The notes below the pieces were generated by a model, which was not told the DNA's origin, did not search any database, and saw only the letters and a program-made list of their open reading frames with translations. From Parelaphostrongylus tenuis (lineage: Eukaryota > Nematoda > Chromadorea > Rhabditida > Metastrongylidae): DNA of 64,000 bases. Below, piece by piece: positions 20,760-32,566 of the stretch. Location of the stretch: positions 25,296-89,295 of the forward strand of contig JAHQIW010000941.1 in NCBI GenBank assembly GCA_019055375.1. Reading direction: 5' to 3'. Numbering within the stretch: position 1 is the stretch's first letter; every line of letters starts with the position of its first letter. A program made the position numbers and the translations under genes.

Positions 20760-23020
20760 TCACTTTTTTTTTCGTCTGAATATTGGTGGGAAAAATGAGA
20801 AAAATGATACTGAGACCTCATTTCTCCGAGAGTAATTTTCATTGCTTATGTGTAATAGCAAGGAGCACTTGAACCTGATCAGATGTAAATTTGTTTATGC
20901 GTCGCTGTTTTTTATCACCATCATAGGTTTTTCAAGAGCGATAATTTCCTCGGAAACGGAAAATATTAGAAATTTGGAGATGAAATTGCAGTGCGCGGAT
21001 TGATGATCTAGATTCTTTGAAACTGCTTCTAGTGCGACTTCTTTTCAGTTTATTCATTTAAGGCTTATTTTTTCATTTTCTGCCAATGAACCGAAGTTAA
21101 TATCTATAACTTCTTATCGTTTCTAATCGAATAATTATGTTTTCTTAGAATTTTGATATTAGGTTGAAAGTGTTCTCAATGACCAAGATTCGAAGTTTGG
21201 TACTCACATCTAAGCTGCGGCTTCAGCTTAATTATGTTTGATACCGAATTGTGCTCCTCCGATGATTATTGTTAGTGCGTTGCTGGCGATAACACTAACA
21301 GGACAAAAACTTGAGTGAGAAAGAGGGAAATCAAATTGGTGGTGTAGGTGGACAACACGTGAGCACCAAAATGAGTTATCGTGGGTTTGAGACCCACCTG
21401 AGATGAGCTTTACCCGTATCTCAGCATTCTCATGATTATAACTCATATTATGCCTTGCCATAAAAGTGAACAAGCGGTAGCCTCAAGTTAGAAAATTACG
21501 ATATTGCCTTTAGTTTACCGATAGGCTCTGTCACTTGCCACATGCAGTCCCGTCGAATTGGTAGAAGGCTGAGCCGAACTGCTCAGTAGGCTCCGTTAGG
21601 TCAGAGGGTTTTGAAGAACTTCGTCGTTTTTGTATAATCCTTTTTCTGATAACATATCTCAAACCTTTCAAGGGTGTGTTACGGTGTCTCTATTGTTAGA
21701 CGTACGTTTTGGTTTATTATCGCGAATATCATCAGTAGCACATACCAATCGGTTCATTCGTTCTTCCACGAGCTATTGCTATACGCGTTTTTACCAGTCG
21801 AAGACAACAGTGAGGTTTGTGAGAATAAGCCGATGCCATACCAGACCTCTTAAAGGCTGAAAGCTTGCCAACAGCTTATATTGTTCTGAGCGGGGTTTTA
21901 AAAGCAGCCGAATAAAAGGTAATTCTTTTTCTTTTACTTAAGCGAAAAAACACCACTGCTCGTTTCTCTAACGTTTTTCAGCATGGCTTCACTCCTACCT
22001 AAACTTCTTTCTTAATTCTAATAGTCATGCTGATGCATAATATTTGCTGCTCCTCGTCCCAGTTCGACATCCAGAAGGATTCGCGACCGAATATACTGCG
22101 ATGATAACGCATTCAGAGGGCACAAAGTTCCTATTTCCCTACGCAATCATTACAGCTGCCCCGGAATATTTCAAACCTCTTTCGATGCTCTAAATTAGCT
22201 TATTTCTTTTGCTTTTGAACTTTCATCTCAAACAACGAAGTCTCTTTGTGATACTTTGGATTTTCCTACATGAAAAGTCTGGAGATAGTAAATTATGAAG
22301 CGATAGGGCGACCATTTACAAGCTGAAGGATTAAGTAGCAGTACGCATGCTCATATTCGTTCCATAAGGCACATGTGGATTCAGTGTGACGACCTGTTAG
22401 CCTTTCTCTCGACTGACTTATAGAATACATTCCACATGCATGTAAAATGTTCAAGCGTAATAACTATGATTCATCGTTATGTTTGTTTGTAGGAGGAATA
22501 TATCGTGTAAGTGAATTTGCTCAGAATCTGTCGACAAAGTGGCAGAGGAGTACAAAGAAGCGGCTTGAAATCGGCTCCAGTGGATAAGTCGAATATCTGT
22601 ACTGTAGAGGAGATCACATCAAACCAATACTAACCCTTGCAGACGGCAGTGTTAGCAATATCGCACTCGGCATGGGATTTTCGTTCTCCAATATAATTTT
22701 TTTTTTTTTGGAAGAAAACTTCAGGTGTCGTGTTTTATCCTGACACTCCATAATTTTCTCTACACCATTATGCACTTTTTGTGCACGTATAGCTCTTGTG
22801 TGGGAAGAAAACATTGAATGTAAAATATAATTCTATTTTCGCCCGTACAACGCACTAAGACATTCTTAGGACCAAATTTAGCTTTGAAATTGCCGAGATT
22901 TGTCTATTAAGTAAGTTATAGTTTGGTAATGAAATTCCGTCCACAGACTTTACCGGTGCAGACAAAGCACTACGAGTGTATGACATAACTTTTTTGCTAT
23001 TACAGCGCAATAAAAAGGTT
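20760..23020. other. No recognisable gene
   Basis: Short frames only. A GTGGGTTTGAGACCCACC stretch near 21388 resembles a tRNA T-arm, but no matching head is visible. No strong repeat shared with the window. Confidence 0.4.
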
Positions 23021-23024
23021 TTTT

Positions 23025-23646
23025 GATACTGTTTATTATGGCGGCGCCACTTGAGGCCTTTAGAAAAAACGTATTTTTTGCTCTCGCAAAAGGTTTCTGT
23101 AATTTGTCGATAGTTCAGATCAAGTGAATTTCAATGGCATGTTTGATTTCTCAAATAGCTTTTTTTTGGCGCCGTAGCAGTCACAATGAGATCTTGCTTC
23201 TCATTCGAAGATTTTTCACTGGATAAGAGTTTTTGCTGCGATGAGCTTTAATCGTTAGATAGAGAACATCTTTCCGATTATAATGGTATATTTGACTTGC
23301 GGAAAGGACTCTTGTTACACATTCAGTAAGCACTTCTAGTCAGCTAGGGTGTGTGTACAGCTGTAATATCAATGAGCAAACGTATTTTCTCAATCAGAAA
23401 GATTTGTTCTATCTAATGATTGAAGTTTTGTTATAGAACAACTTTTATCAGGCAGAAACTTTCAAATGTGAAACAAAATCTCGTCCTGACTGATACGGCA
23501 TAAAAATCAAGCAATATGAGAAATAAGATATACCTTTAAGATTCACTTGATTGAAGCTATCAGATAATTATACATTTGTCAGATAACAGCAAAAATTACG
23601 CTTTTAGCGAAGGCCTCAAGTGGCGCCGCCATAATGGAACGGTACC
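23025..23646. mobile_element. Long-armed foldback element M3, short copy
   Basis: It begins ATACTGTTTATTATGGCGGC and ends with the inverse, CGCCATAATGGAACGGTACC. The arms are roughly 280 bp and imperfect. They contain GCGCCACTTGAGGCCTTT outermost and TCGTTAGATAGA-like blocks further in. The centre has TAGGGTGTGTGTACAGCTG. Compared with 58721-59940 it lacks about 600 bp of middle sequence. No transposase is encoded. Confidence 0.78.
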
Positions 23647-23649
23647 TCT

Positions 23650-24540
23650 CGGGTTTCTTCAAATATGAAACAAAATCTCATTTTGACTGGTACGGCTAAT
23701 CATTATGGAATTTACTTAAGATTCCAAAAAATCCGAGTAATGAAGGCGAAGGTTAGCTTTTAATAATTTTGTCGGCGGCAGAGACGCCCAACAATGCCGG
23801 CCACGCTTGCATCTCAGTTCAAGAAGTCAGTTCTCCCATTCGTTATTTTTTTTTTGATTGTCAAAGTTCGAAATTGAAATAATTTTAGCTTTCCTAGAAA
23901 TTTCCCAAATTTCAAGTTTTCGCTTACACGACTATGCGTTCCACGTGAATTTATGGTGAAAATCTTCTAGATATTGTTTTTGCTGAAAAAAAGTGTTTTT
24001 TTTGACACTTTCTTCAACAGTTTCTTCTTACGATTTAACTACACTTCAACTATTATTCTGGGTCTTGTTTTTATCTCTTCATCATTGTAAAGTGGACATA
24101 ATCTGAATTGGAAGATTAATTCGACATGGAACTTGAATAAAGTCATTACTGAAACTGTTTATCTGTAAACTTAGTCAAAAACACGATGGATGCTGTTATC
24201 AAAACATTATCTAATAGTGTATTAGTTAGACGTTATAGAATATAGAAAAGTATCACGAACGTAGTGTTCCCAGATAGCAGTTTTTGAGCGCCATATATGC
24301 AAAGATCGCTGGTGATGGCATTAGTCAAAAACTTTTACTAGAATGGATATTTTCAGGGCTTGTGTTTGAAACTTTTCCTTTCATGTTGATAGCGCAATGA
24401 TTGAAAGATTGCTTTTTTGCCCATAGCAGTTGATTCGGTTTTGTGACACTGGCTCACCAGCTAACCTACTTATTCTTCCAAAGTCATCAAATTTATCCCG
24501 TATTATGTAGGATAAAAATTACTGACGTTACATTAGCGGG
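23650..24540. other. Nothing recognised
   Basis: AT-rich. No coding or repeat structure noticed apart from the SINE fragment that begins at 24544. Confidence 0.4.
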
Positions 24541-24543
24541 CCC

Positions 24544-24955
24544 TCACAAATCGTTGTATGGGCCAGATATGCATTCAATCACCTCTATCTGCGTTGCCTG
24601 ATGTAATCGAATGCATAATGTGTCCTTAATAGATTGGTCAAGACAAATGATTTCTGTTTCAAATACTAAAGAAAAACTCCTGGCGTTAATTGATCCCTGA
24701 GGAATACAATGTGCATTCATCTCCATCAAACATCATAAAAGGTGATTGAATGGATTTCTGGCCCTTACCATGACTCACAGTGGCCTTCGGGTGTATCAGG
24801 TTACTGCTACTATCCTCCCAGACCAGTTTGATATTAATCCGTCGATCAAAGAGGGATGGGAAGGCTGATGAGTCTTGGATGCGATATTCACTCAGATAAT
24901 CAGAATACGTGTGCTCCGCACAACACCGCTAACCACTGCGCCACATGTCCTCCGC
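24544..24955. mobile_element. Two SINE-A copies in opposite orientation
   Basis: A plus-strand 3' fragment (24544-24655, GGCCAGATATGCATTCAATC onward) is followed at once by a near-complete minus-strand copy (24672-24955). The tRNA-like head of the second copy is at the right end (CTAACCACTGCGCCACATG). The tails face each other, giving an inverted pair. Confidence 0.75.
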
Positions 24956-25319
24956 TTTGGACATTATATCTGCTCATTTATTTGTTTATTCAAGCATACA
25001 ATCAAGTGATGGTTCTTCTGGGAAATCTGCCAACGTGTCCCCATCGTCAATCACTTCGCTTATGGATGACATTCTGCTGTTTGTGGCCTTGTGGCAGAAC
25101 AATTCATAATGCGTCAGATGTTATTATTACATAAATGTTTGAGCACATCACTCACACCACCATGTCTTGGCTTGATTCTTTCCACGTTATTCGTTCCTTC
25201 TTTTTCAATCGCTTTTCTTTATAAACTGAGAAAGGAGGAAAAACAGCGGTTAATCAGTGAATGAGCTATTGTGATTTACATTGTTCTCTACAACTATTTA
25301 TGGTTCAGATGTCATTCTA

Positions 25320-25708
25320 ATTGACCGCCTCTCGCGAGTGGATCTTATAATATACCCAATAATGTAGAGTGGTGTGCAAAGACATTTCGTCAGCTGAGAT
25401 TTGAACCCAGATCTCACTCTTTCCGAGAGGGCGTGCTGAACCGTTTGCACTAATGACGACCGATTTGACACCACTCTTTCTACGCTACAACACGTTATCT
25501 GTCGACAACCAACCAACGGTCTGGCGTGGGCAGCCACTATCGATATTGAAGCCACTTAAGCTCACTGATATTGAGTTTCAATAATCAATCAGAAGCCATT
25601 TCATTTTCCCGCTTCTTTCGGTGGGATGATGTCGCTCTCGAAAAGAGTGAGATCTAGGTTCGAATCCCAGCTGACAAATGTTTTTGCACACCACTCTACA
25701 TTATTGGG
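25320..25708. mobile_element. SINE-C inverted dimer 1
   Basis: Family C has a tRNA-like part with B box GGTTCGAATCC or GGTTCAAATCC, then CCAGCTGAC, TTTTGCACACCACTCTACAT and ATTATTGGG. Here it occurs at 25340-25460 on the minus strand and at 25610-25708 on the plus strand, so the tails form the outer ends of a foldback of about 390 bp. Confidence 0.72.
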
Positions 25709-25719
25709 CTTATTTATGT

Positions 25720-26660
25720 TTCGTTTCAATATATGGTAGCTTGTAAAGTGAAACTGTAGCATTTTATCATCAGCTTGTAGTCCTCTATGATTTACACCAT
25801 TCACCAATGTTTTACATCAACAAACTAACCGTTTATCAAGAGTTTTTATTTCAAGAGTACCTTTATCAACACAATCGACCAGCACAATTGTTTAGATGTT
25901 GAATAAGGTTTTCCACGAATACGATTCGAATATGGTACTTGAGGTTCGCTCAACAATTGATGGCATCGGTTGTGATCATCAACCCCGAAGTTGTCCTAAG
26001 CATAGTCTCGTCTTAGAACAACATTCCACCAACAGTATTTTGATCACATTAAACATTAACGCCTTCGACTATTCTCTACAATGGCGCGGAGCGTCATCCA
26101 AGTATTGTCAATGGCATCCTATATACTGAACAACTATTTCAAGCTAAATAAGTGGCGTGGCTCTAGCCAAACATTTTTGGTGAGCCCTGTCTTCATGGCT
26201 TCACTCAGCACAAAGATGTCATCGTAATCTAAGTGAGACTTCTCATGTTTGGAAAGCAATACTTGCAATGCAATGATGAGAAATCGAATCATTGCTGCGC
26301 GTTTTCTTTTCCTCTTAACGTCCTTGCGGCACAGCTCTGAGTAATTTCTACATGTCGGACGGCAAAAATGAACATTTTATTGGACTCAACTAAATAGCTC
26401 TGGAAAATATGAACGTGCGTGCGTAGGTATCATTTTTGCCTTTACATCGTTCACCCTCGTTATCCTGTCATCAAAGTTTTTTTTTTTACACAATGTCCCA
26501 GCTCAACTCATTGATTTATCTCTGTCAGCGGATTGTTTTCTGATTTTTTTCCAACAAAAATAACATTTTCGTATATTAAAGGTACTGGTCGTGGAATCTG
26601 TTGGACTGGCTAGTTTGTCGTTAGTAGAATGACTCACTGACTCCTTTCTGATAAAATCGT
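25720..26660. other. No firm gene
   Basis: A 77-codon frame at 25896-26129 has no splice context I trust. Otherwise AT-rich spacer. Confidence 0.4.
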
Positions 26661-26664
26661 ATTC

Positions 26665-26835
26665 TTTATGTTTGACCGCTTTGTAGCGGTGGTATGATTT
26701 TTCAAATATACCAGTGATGTAGAGTGATGTGCAAAACTTTCGCGTCAGGCGGGAATTGAACCCACATCTTACTCTATTAGGGTGCGCGTGCTCTAACCCG
26801 TTGACGCCCCTTTTTGCACAACACTTTTTCTACAC
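26665..26835 (-). mobile_element. SINE-C copy 2
   Basis: Minus-strand single copy: tRNA-like head near 26810, B box (GGGTTCAATTCCCGCC on the minus strand), the GCACATCACTCTACATCAC tail block and a terminal small hairpin (ACCGCTACAAAGCGGT). The hairpin recurs at the end of the copy at 37922. Confidence 0.65.
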
Positions 26836-26839
26836 TATA

Positions 26840-28590
26840 TTTGATTCCTCTGTTAGTGTTGCTGGCACTGCTCGTAAACAACAACCCTATAATTTAATAA
26901 TTAGAAAGCTCGGTCACTTATCAGACCATTGAGAACTTCTACATTTTGATGCATACTCTCTCAGGCTCACATTTCATAAGACAAGCAAAATATATATCCA
27001 TCGCCTCAACGAATTCATAATTGAAGCTTTAGTCCAATAATTTAATACTGATCAACGTCATGAACTTTGTCATGAAACTTTGTTCATACAAACAGAATAT
27101 TTTGAATTGCTTGCACGCATACACAATTTTACTCCAGATAAATAGTCCCCAAGATTATGGCTTGGAGTAGGCTTGATTGAACTTGGGAAACCATTTTAGA
27201 ATAATCTGTGCTTTCTTTCCATTTCAATGAGCTCCTCTTCTACTTTTAGACTAAATTATCATTTTTCTGTCTACATCTGCGTATTTTGATTCGAGTTGAA
27301 GCTGACAAGCCAATTATAATGTGCACTTTCTACCTTTTAAAAGCTATCTCTTTTCAAAACTTTATACTCGAGCTCATTACTAGAATATCTTCATTAATAT
27401 ATTCATTTTCTGACATTTGAAGCAGATATCCTTTTTTTTTTCTTTTCTCTTTTTTTCGAGGGACAGCGTGCGTTATACCCCTCAAGAATAACACGCTAAA
27501 AAAGTGACTATTATCTCGGCCGAAAAATCGGGCTAACAAATTTACGACGACCACAAGCGCTAACGATAATTTCGTTATGAGACTGGCTCTAAGAAGTGGT
27601 TCAAAGTAACTTTTGTTGAGCAATATAGAAATCGTTCGCTCATTGGTTTACTATATACTGGAGGAAACCTGAATGTTTCCGTTCAAACACCGTCCTTCAA
27701 GCGTAGGGGTCGTCCTATCCACCATTGACGACCTAAGGACATGGCCCTTAATAGTTTCTTAAACCTCCCAAAAAATCACCACAGTGGTAACGTAGTTGTT
27801 CAATGAAATCCGCCAGGAAAATCGCACGATTCTTTGTGAAGGCGGTTCGATACACTCATTACAATCGCGAAAATTCGATAGTTACCTATGCAGGAAAATC
27901 AATGTTGGTTATATTTATCCAAACCGCAACGATATATAGATCAGTAAAAAAAATCTTCTCAAAAAATTGTACTCTTGAATACTGAATAATAACCATCATA
28001 AATGATAGATCAAATGTGGTAATTGGAATTAGTGGAAACTGATTAACATCTACAGTATAACTCCTGAATCATGTTGATGACCAAAGTTGAGGCATCTAAT
28101 TTTCACCGACTCACTGAATTTTCCGATAACCTAACTATTTCAAATGGTTAAGAAACTGAAAAACGTGAAGAAAAGGCACTGCTTTGTGCTCGATAGATGT
28201 GCGTGTTTGTTAAACGCTTTTTTGTCTCTTGACATGCTTAGAATTCACTTTTTATATGAGGGATAAACTCCAGGCTCTTAAGTATTCTAAAACACATTCG
28301 CGGAATTAACAACGTTAGCGATTGTTTTGCGGAGATCATTTTGTTCTATTGAGCGAAATCGCGCTTGTTCAGCAGTTCCACGGAAAGAAAACTGTCCGCG
28401 AGATCAAAATTAAAATTTGGCACTTGAACTTCATCTTGCTAGAATGGGAAAACTTAAACATTGTTCTGAATATCCGCCAATTCTACCAATTTCCATGTTC
28501 CTCTATGATGTTCAATACGATGTGGCTACGTAGTTAGTGATGCAGTTCTATGAAGAACAATATGCTAATTTGACTCCCTATATAACGTTC
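26840..28590. other. No firm gene
   Basis: A minus frame at 27354-27623 encodes a hydrophobic stretch (LALVVVVNLLARFF) followed by a lysine-rich tail. It lacks clear splice sites and family motifs, so I do not call it. Confidence 0.4.
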
Positions 28591-28597
28591 TTCGCCA

Positions 28598-28806
28598 AAC
28601 CACGTAAGGACCCTTCAGTTCAGCCATCTCCAAGACTTCACGAAATGTCACTGAAAAGAGAAATGAGAAGGTAATCATGGCTTTCGTGAGAAAGGCGGAA
28701 ACAGCCCGCGAAATATTAAAAAAATCTTTGCGGATGACGAGTGGGAGGAAACGAATCGGACACGAAAAGTGCCGAAATCCGCACAGTAGGTATGACGACA
28801 AGTCTT
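28598..28806 (+). mobile_element. SINE-B relative, head lost
   Basis: GAGGAAACGAATCGG, GTGCCGAAATCCGCACAG and the flanking blocks match 48230-48465 and, more loosely, the 3' half of SINE-B (AAGTACTGGGATCCGCACAG). The 102-codon frame crossing this region is therefore repeat-derived. Confidence 0.5.
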
Positions 28807-28812
28807 GTTTTA

Positions 28813-29205
28813 GGGCAGCAAGAAATTTCTCCGGCTTTTTCTTGTTGTTGATTACTTTTTATTTCTTCAATTTCTGTTTTTACAACCGTTTAAAGCAGCT
28901 TCTTGTGGTTATTTTGATATTTAACACTTATACATTTGTTCTGAGATGGAATTGTCCCGAGAGCAAAAACAATTGTTGTTGCTAGTATCGTTGGGATTCA
29001 AAAGCTGCTTTGGCGCGCGACAATATTCACGTAGCATCAACAATCGTTTTTGCTCTCGGAGCAATTCCAATTCATAACAAATACATTGATGCAGTGTATC
29101 GGAATGATCGCAACAAGCTGTTCTAAACGTTATTATAAACGAAAACTTAGATGCACGAAAAATAATCAACAAAAACGAGAAAGTCCGGAGAATTTCTTGT
29201 CACCC
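28813..29205. mobile_element. Palindromic element M1, copy 1
   Basis: The left end GGGCAGCAAGAAATTTCTCC and right end (GGTGACAAGAAATTCTCCGG when inverted) form the tips of nearly whole-length inverted arms of about 190 bp. Each arm contains ATGGAATTGTCCCGAGAGCAAAAAC or its close variant, so the element folds into one long hairpin. A second copy is at 61242. The frames MELSREQKQ... in each arm are too short and mirrored to be a gene. Confidence 0.75.
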
Positions 29206-29223
29206 ATTAACAAGTTGTGTTAA

Positions 29224-29558
29224 AAGTTCGTGCCGTTTTGGATTTTAATGTGATTTTTGCTATGAAATTGCATGATATTAATATCCTTCAATTGCGCATT
29301 TTCTTACAAAAAACTTGGTAAACAACTTGCCTGAATTTACTGTGAAATGGAGTTGCTGGGAACAAATCCACATTTTGCACGAATTCAATGAATTTTTGCA
29401 CGAATATCAAGCGTATTTCTTCCCAGAGAGTTCCATCTCAAAGCAAGTTTTGGCAAGTTGTATACCAAAATGTTCGCAAAAAAAATGCGCAATTGAACGA
29501 TGTCAAAATCGTGCAATTATAAAAAAATCTTTTTAAAAAACCAAAACGACGCGAACTT
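29224..29558. mobile_element. Palindromic element M2, short copy
   Basis: Inverted arms of about 105 bp: AAGTTCGTGCCGTTTTGG at the left and CCAAAACGACGCGAACTT at the right, both with TCAATTGCGCATTTT inside. The centre is about 125 bp. It is related to 10693-11151. Confidence 0.78.
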
Positions 29559-29631
29559 CTTACACAGCCTACTAAATAACGGAGAAATCACCTACTTACT
29601 CAGATACTTGAATGCTCTGTCCCCACTAGTT

Positions 29632-30036
29632 ATGCGGGCTCCAGCACATATTTCAAATGATATATTGCTGGTCGTGCTTATGGTATTCCTTTGGTTTCCT
29701 GAAGTAAACTTGCAAGGGCGTTTTCTGGTCTTCAGATCTCGTTTCCAAGGAATGGATTTTGTCGATAGAGCCCTGGCCGGGCTCCTACCTGTTGATTCGG
29801 AGATAATGTTGGGCCGAAACAAAAGCAAAAGTAGGAAAGAAAATCAACCGACCGCTCACGGACGATGTGAAGGCCGAAATCGCGTAGCCGACAATCATAG
29901 ATCGAGCAGGAGCTCGAGCAGAAGAAGATTGCGATCGCGCCGCGACCGCAAAGTTCTCATTTCCAGGAAGCGACGCACTCTTCCACCGCGCAACGCTCGG
30001 GGCCAATTTGTGAAAGTATCACCTGCTGGGAACTAA
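29632..30036 (+). CDS. Arg/Ser-rich hypothetical protein
   Basis: From an ATG at 29632 a frame of 134 codons reaches TAA at 30034. It begins MRAPAHISNDILLVVLMVFL, a possible signal anchor, then LAGLLPVDSEIMLGRNKS. A strongly basic tail follows (RSSRSSSRRRLRSRRDRK) and ends PPRNARGQFVKVSPAGN. The stretch is much richer in GC than its surroundings and the tail is low in complexity. The frame is open further upstream only through palindrome M2, so that ATG is the natural start. The basic tail could bind nucleic acid, or it could be a remnant of a retroelement gag; neither is shown. Confidence 0.42.
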   Translation: MRAPAHISNDILLVVLMVFLWFPEVNLQGRFLVFRSRFQGMDFVDRALAGLLPVDSEIMLGRNKSKSRKENQPTAHGRCEGRNRVADNHRSSRSSSRRRLRSRRDRKVLISRKRRTLPPRNARGQFVKVSPAGN

Positions 30037-30173
30037 CATAGTGTACTAACACTATACATACTTGCACGTCTACTTATAAAATTTTATTTATGGAAAAACG
30101 GAGACTTCATTTGAGATTACTACTTTTGAGTCCGATTTATTGATTTGACACGAGTATGGCAAAAAAGACTTAG

Positions 30174-30275
30174 TTAGCGGCTGGTGAATCGGCGCTTTCG
30201 CCGCCCTCAAAGCCGCCGCGTTTATGGTCTCCTACACCTAATCGGTATCGCGATGTGGATGTTCCTTGTCGCCAT
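30174..30275 (-). CDS. Possible Gly-rich terminal exon
   Basis: A minus frame ends RLGVGDHKRGGFEGGESADS-PAAN before TAA at 30174. The DNA is GC-rich, and it faces the end of the frame at 29632-30036, only 138 bp away. The acceptor (GACAAG) is weak and the piece is short. Family unknown. Confidence 0.22.
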
Positions 30276-30459
30276 CAAGTCAGTCTTAGTGACGGATCGT
30301 AGATCGTATCTTCTGGGATTTTTTTAGACACTTTGTTAGCCTGTCTTCTCAGTGCTTTTTTCATTGTGCGGATCCTAAAACTTCTAGCATTCAGTTCATT
30401 TTTCGTCGTCTTTCTGAACGTTGCAGAATACTGATTGAGCACATCTGCTTACAATCTCG

Positions 30460-30717
30460 CCGGTGCGCCACGGCCAAGTGGTCACGATTCTTGTCGCGAC
30501 GCGTGCGGGCCAAACTCCCCCTCTTCCTGATCACACTGCGGCAGTCAACAAGGGACGCCCTCTGAAACATCACAACCAGGCTATCTTCGAGATCACGAGG
30601 AGAGGTGCTCGAATAGAAGCATTCTACGACTCTCAAGAAGAAAAAGAAAAAACTAACTGGATATCAGAAGTACTGATATTCGCACCGTGAAAAAAAGAAC
30701 ATTGTGACGAAGAATCA
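30460..30717 (+). mobile_element. SINE-B copy 2
   Basis: The head GGTGCGCCACGGCCAAGTGG (A-box region) is followed by GCAGTCAACAAGGG, GGCTATCTTCGAGATC, ATTCTACGAC and the tail ATTCGCACCGTGAAAAAAAG. It aligns end to end with copies at 14254 and 57091. Confidence 0.78.
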
Positions 30718-30902
30718 CTGAAGAGCCAAGAATTGCCAAGACTTTCAAAGTGGTGAATGAAATTCACTGTGAGCTGAGATATATTTGTTTAGACTGCATT
30801 TTAGGATTATTCTGGAGCAACGATCAGGTTTGAATTTGAATCAATAAAAGTCGCTCTCCACGCGCCTCTTCTTGTTGAAAGTTTATTAGTATACAATAGT
30901 TC

Positions 30903-31140
30903 CTACTTGGTTTGAGGTGCATGCCATTCCTCGCAATCCGGACCACATTCGAACTCTCATGGCTCCATTTGTCTGGTATAGTAACCAGCACTGACCTGAT
31001 GCATCGGTAGGCCACCACAGGTCATTTGCAAAGACCAGATGTGAATTCAATCACATTAAACGGAGTTAAAATTTGAGGACGAATCTGAGCGCATTTCTCA
31101 GGTATTGATCAACATCGAGAACGTTATTTTTTAGCCTTTT
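30903..31140 (+). mobile_element. SINE-A copy, older
   Basis: The body blocks TAACCAGCACTGACCTGATG, GGCCACCACAGGTCATT, GACCAGATGTGAATTCAATC and TATTGATCAACATCGAGAACG are diverged but co-linear with SINE-A. The head is strongly decayed (GAGGTGCATGC...TTCGAACTCTCATGGCTCC). Confidence 0.75.
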
Positions 31141-31144
31141 ATTT

Positions 31145-32550
31145 GAATGCTCATCCATGACGGCAGATGAGCGAAGAGAAACGTAGGGCGGATACATGAG
31201 ATACACTCGTTTTCGAGGACGACTACCTACACGTTGCGTTGACGTGTTCGTAACTAAAATTGATTTGGTATATTTACACCTACCGATGCACAATATGAGA
31301 CCCGTAGTGGCCTGCAAGTTCAAATTAAACCACCGTCATAGACGACGATCGTGAGACAAAGAGGGGAATGCGCTGTGGGCTTCGCGCAAGTCGTGAAGGC
31401 GCGTAGAGCCATCTCAGTACCCAAGAATCCAAGTACTGCTCATCAAGTGAGCCTGAATTTGAACATCGGAGACACGAAGTAATTACGTTTATTGATGGTG
31501 TTAACGGAGCAAAAATGCAAGCAAAAAATGTGACAGCAAATGTGTTGAAACAAAGTCTGAGAGTTATCTCTACTGATGCAAGCCGACTGAATCGAATGGA
31601 CTTTGTTTTTACGCGATGATTCGTGTCAACCAACAGCAAAGGGTATGTGCACTTGCATAGAATTTAATGCAGCTCCTTTATAACACTTTTATTCTGTTGA
31701 TTTCATCTTTCTAAATTTAGAAAAAGACGCCTATTGAGCTGTTTAGAATTTATAGAAAGTTTCGTCATCAATCAGTCATTGATACTGGGTTGTTCTCTGT
31801 GAAATGAAATTGATTGTATTTGCGGAAAAGCTAAATCAATTCAACTGCGTCTCCGCTTTTTTTTTTCGTAAATGAAGGGTGGAAAACGTTGTAAGTGATT
31901 ACAGAGAAGACTTCTTTCTGCCTTTTTTTTACTGTTCTTTATGTTTATTTCAAATCGTTTCTGACTTATTTTCCAATTCTGATGATTTTGTTTATGCAGA
32001 AATCTACCAGGTTTACTCTTCTAGGTAATATTTTTTGTGTTTTCTCTTACTCTACCTCTTCTATCTCCTCCAACTCCTTGCGCTTAAATTTCTCTGAAAA
32101 TTCATCGTTAACATCGATTAGAGTTTACATTCTGTATAAGAGCTCTTTATTTGGATTTCCTTATTGTTATCTTTGTTATATCCATTTAACCTCAGTTGCT
32201 GATTTCATCAATGCTGCACTAGCATCTACGCTGGTCTGAGGTGTTGTTCTTCTTCACTATTCTTTTGATCCGTAGAGCATCAAGACAACAACAAGCTATT
32301 TGGTTAATCCGATTTATGTAGAGAATAGTTCTAGATAAGTGGGGTATCGGCAGTTCTAACTTGTACTTTGTCCCTAGGTAACCTATAAAATAGTGAAGGT
32401 ACACAAAGGTGCAGAACAAGTATTTCTTCGTCTAAATCAAGCGAATAGTCAAATTGCTTTTGTGGCATGGTTATCCAGGCGCACGTAGAAATTATTAATC
32501 GTAATATTATCTCAAACATTAGTTGATTAAACGCATTAACGCTTACAGTC
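31145..32550. other. No firm gene; T-rich stretch
   Basis: Minus frames at 31325-31639 and 31145-31253 (GSRPRKRVYLMYPPYVSLRS) look slightly coding-like but have no splice partners. 31860-32220 is T-rich on the plus strand, and its 114-codon frame is low-complexity. Confidence 0.35.
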
Positions 32551-32566
32551 TTTTAAAAGTCTGATA

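Noticed and set aside
28921..29172. Frames MELSREQKQ-like as a small protein family (also at 61252)
   Set aside because: The same residues arise in both arms of a palindrome (M1), on both strands, with no longer conserved frame.
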